Shown here in pieces: positions 62,555-64,000 of a stretch of DNA of 64,000 nt (its first letter is position 1; the number at the start of each line of letters is the position of its first letter). The DNA comes from Candidatus Thioglobus autotrophicus (lineage in GTDB: Bacteria > Pseudomonadota > Gammaproteobacteria > PS1 > Pseudothioglobaceae): the NCBI RefSeq assembly GCF_001293165.1, contig NZ_CP010552.1, positions 248,001 through 312,000 on the forward strand, read 5' to 3'. The notes under the pieces were generated by a model that was not told the origin of the DNA, did no database searches, and saw nothing but the letters and a program-made list of their open reading frames with translations. The translations under genes and the position numbers were made by a program.

Positions 62555-63772
62555 CTAGAATTTAGCGTTAGGAATTGGGTGGTTATCCACCACAAAATCA
62601 ATATCCTTATCGCCTCTACCACTTAAGTTCACCAAAATAGTTTGATCTTTATCCATGGTTTTAGCAATCTTCATGGCGTAAGCCACAGCGTGAGCAGACT
62701 CCAAGGCTGGAATAATACCTTCAAGTTGAGATAGTGCGTAAAAAGCATTAACCGCTTCTTTATCATCACACAAACCAACTGTAGTTCTGCCTGTTTCGTT
62801 CAAATAAGCCTGTTCTGGTCCTACTGATGGATAGTCAATCCCTGAGCCAATCGAATAAACAGGTGCTGGTTCACCGTCTTTGTCTTTTAGCATAATCGAA
62901 TTAAACCCGTGCATAACTCCCTCTTCACCATAGGTTAAACTAGCAGCATGATCTCCCAGTTTGCTTCCTCGACCTAGTGGCTCAACACCGACCAAACCAA
63001 CTTCTTTGTCATCGATAAATCCGGCAAAAATACCCATGGCATTTGACCCGCCACCCACACAAGCTACCACACTATCTGGCAGTTTATTCTCATGCTCTTT
63101 AAATTGCTCTTTTGCCTCAAAGCCTACGACCGATTGAAAATCTCTCACCATCATCGGGAAAGGATGTGGGCCAACCACAGAGCCAATACAATAAATAGCC
63201 TCTTCGTATTCTTGTATGTATGCGCCAAATGCTGAATCTACTGCCTCTTTTAAGGTTTTTAATCCGTCTGTTACTGTTACCACTTTGGCGCCTAAAATTT
63301 TCATTCTAACAACATTAGGATGCTCTTTTTCAACATCAACTTCACCCATGTGTATTTCACACTCCAGCCCAAAATAAGCTGCTGCTGTCGCAAGTGCCAC
63401 GCCGTGCTGGCCTGCACCCGTTTCGGCAATCACTTTCTTTTTGCCTAAATGTTTTGCCAAGATAACTTCGGCCATGCAGTGATTAAGCTTATGTGCACCG
63501 GTATGGTTTAAATCTTCTCGCTTCAAATAAATCTTTGCACCACCACAATGCTCGGTTAAATTTTTTGCAAATGAAATGGGCGTTGGACGTCCTTGAAAAT
63601 GTTTGCGTACATATTTTAATTCTTCAATAAATTCAGGAGAATTCTTGATATCGTTATAAGCTTTAGTAATCTCTGCAAAGGGAACTTCCAGCATCGGTGG
63701 AATGAATGAGCCGCCAAATTTGCCAAAAAAACCGTTTTCATCTGGGTGTGCATCTAGGTAAGAATCAGACAT
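62555..63772 (-). CDS. trpB: Tryptophan synthase beta subunit
   Basis: PLP enzyme joining indole and serine. 405 residues: [27 protein letters not shown] with the PLP Lys, [24 protein letters not shown] and LSGRGDKD. TrpB1 type. trpA and trpF do not follow it in the usual way; the downstream gene is DUF6172. Confidence 0.96.
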   Translation of the reverse strand: MSDSYLDAHPDENGFFGKFGGSFIPPMLEVPFAEITKAYNDIKNSPEFIEELKYVRKHFQGRPTPISFAKNLTEHCGGAKIYLKREDLNHTGAHKLNHCMAEVILAKHLGKKKVIAETGAGQHGVALATAAAYFGLECEIHMGEVDVEKEHPNVVRMKILGAKVVTVTDGLKTLKEAVDSAFGAYIQEYEEAIYCIGSVVGPHPFPMMVRDFQSVVGFEAKEQFKEHENKLPDSVVACVGGGSNAMGIFAGFIDDKEVGLVGVEPLGRGSKLGDHAASLTYGEEGVMHGFNSIMLKDKDGEPAPVYSIGSGIDYPSVGPEQAYLNETGRTTVGLCDDKEAVNAFYALSQLEGIIPALESAHAVAYAMKIAKTMDKDQTILVNLSGRGDKDIDFVVDNHPIPNAKF

Positions 63773-63900
63773 ATATCACTCTCTTAAATTAACCAATAAA
63801 GCCTAAATAATACCCATAATATATATACCCATAAAAGGAATTATTTTAATTCTTAATTTTTCTCAAAAAATCAACGTTTATTAGCATTAAAATAACGATC

Positions 63901-64000
63901 ATGGATTTTTCAAAAAAATTATCAGACTTAAAATCAAACCATCTGTATCGCACCAGAAAACTATCTACAACAGCACAAGGCGCGCAGATGGTTATCAATG
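63901..64000 (+). CDS. bioF: 8-amino-7-oxononanoate synthase, N-terminal part (cut by window edge)
   Basis: Opens MDFSKKLSDLKSNHLYRTRK, then LSTTAQGAQMVIN, which fits the N terminus of BioF (...LYR.RR...AQG..). Makes KAPA from pimeloyl-ACP and alanine in biotin synthesis. Only 33 codons are visible, so the call rests on this stretch. Divergent from trpB. Confidence 0.7.
   Translation, partial: MDFSKKLSDLKSNHLYRTRKLSTTAQGAQMVIN

Overview
The window is AT-rich (about 40% G+C by eye, not computed), gene-dense DNA from a free-living or recently free-living gammaproteobacterium. The protein sequences, the sulfur-oxidation-type genes and the glycolate salvage genes point to a sulfur-oxidising chemolithoautotroph of the SUP05 / Candidatus Thioglobus group. 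That assignment rests on family recognition, not on a database search. No rRNA, CRISPR array, phage or plasmid replication genes were seen. Many neighbours overlap by 4 to 20 bases, including convergent pairs, as in a compact genome.

Layout. 1-4.1 kb: trpS (cut by the left edge), coaX, nhaD and ygfZ. 4.1-9.9 kb: an IS200-like REP-associated transposase flanked by near-identical palindromes, a major porin with a consensus promoter, a decayed DUF4160/DUF2442 pair between duplicated terminators, a PuuD-like membrane protein, mutM with a LexA/S24-like companion, pgeF and rluD. 10.9-11.3 kb: two tRNA-Glu genes and one tRNA-Ala. 11.4-13.5 kb: MBL hydrolase, nadD, rsfS, rlmH. 13.7-18.7 kb: GST/SspA-like protein, ArsC-like protein, TlpA, epmB and uvrD. 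18.7-21.3 kb: AraC regulator divergent from an ExaC-type aldehyde dehydrogenase, with a direct-repeat operator between them. 21.3-26.3 kb: peptidoglycan recycling (nagZ, ampG, a YkuD L,D-transpeptidase) and rlmD. 26.3-31.8 kb: glycolate oxidation and transamination (glcD, a very short glcE, glcF, an FMN 2-hydroxyacid oxidase, an AGT-type aminotransferase), which would feed glycine to gcvP at 44-47 kb. 31.9-36.6 kb: ferredoxin, a cyclophilin-FKBP fusion, mraY, dCMP deaminase, prfC. 36.8-47 kb: gyrA, DAHP synthase, folE2, queD, parC, gcvP. 47-49.9 kb: hinT, an SQR-like flavoprotein with two small partners, and a RutE-like nitroreductase. 50-53 kb: an unusual exported operon holding a fused acetolactate-decarboxylase-like/cytochrome c'-like protein, a metallo-beta-lactamase-fold protein with a degenerate metal site, a DUF4395 membrane protein and a tiny membrane-anchored protein. 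53-57 kb: HI0933-family flavoprotein, a hydrolase-like/TlpA fusion, a tandem-duplicated small gene with one broken copy, an ETHE1-type persulfide dioxygenase and a YciI protein. 56.9-64 kb: dapB, an exported Lig E DNA ligase, kdsA, trpC, an OsmC protein, tRNA-Ser, thiG, trpB and the start of bioF.

The best candidate for an undescribed system is the 50,031-52,932 operon. Its central protein joins a domain resembling acetolactate decarboxylase, with the HxH...H metal-ligand pattern, to a C-terminal CXXCH haem domain, and it is co-transcribed with an MBL-fold protein that has lost two of its usual zinc ligands. Other points of interest are palindromes related to the transposase flanks that lie in frame inside pgeF and ygfZ, a 126-bp MITE-like inverted repeat after rlmH, a glcE reduced to about half length, and the tandem duplication near 55.7 kb, where one copy has lost its C-terminal half.
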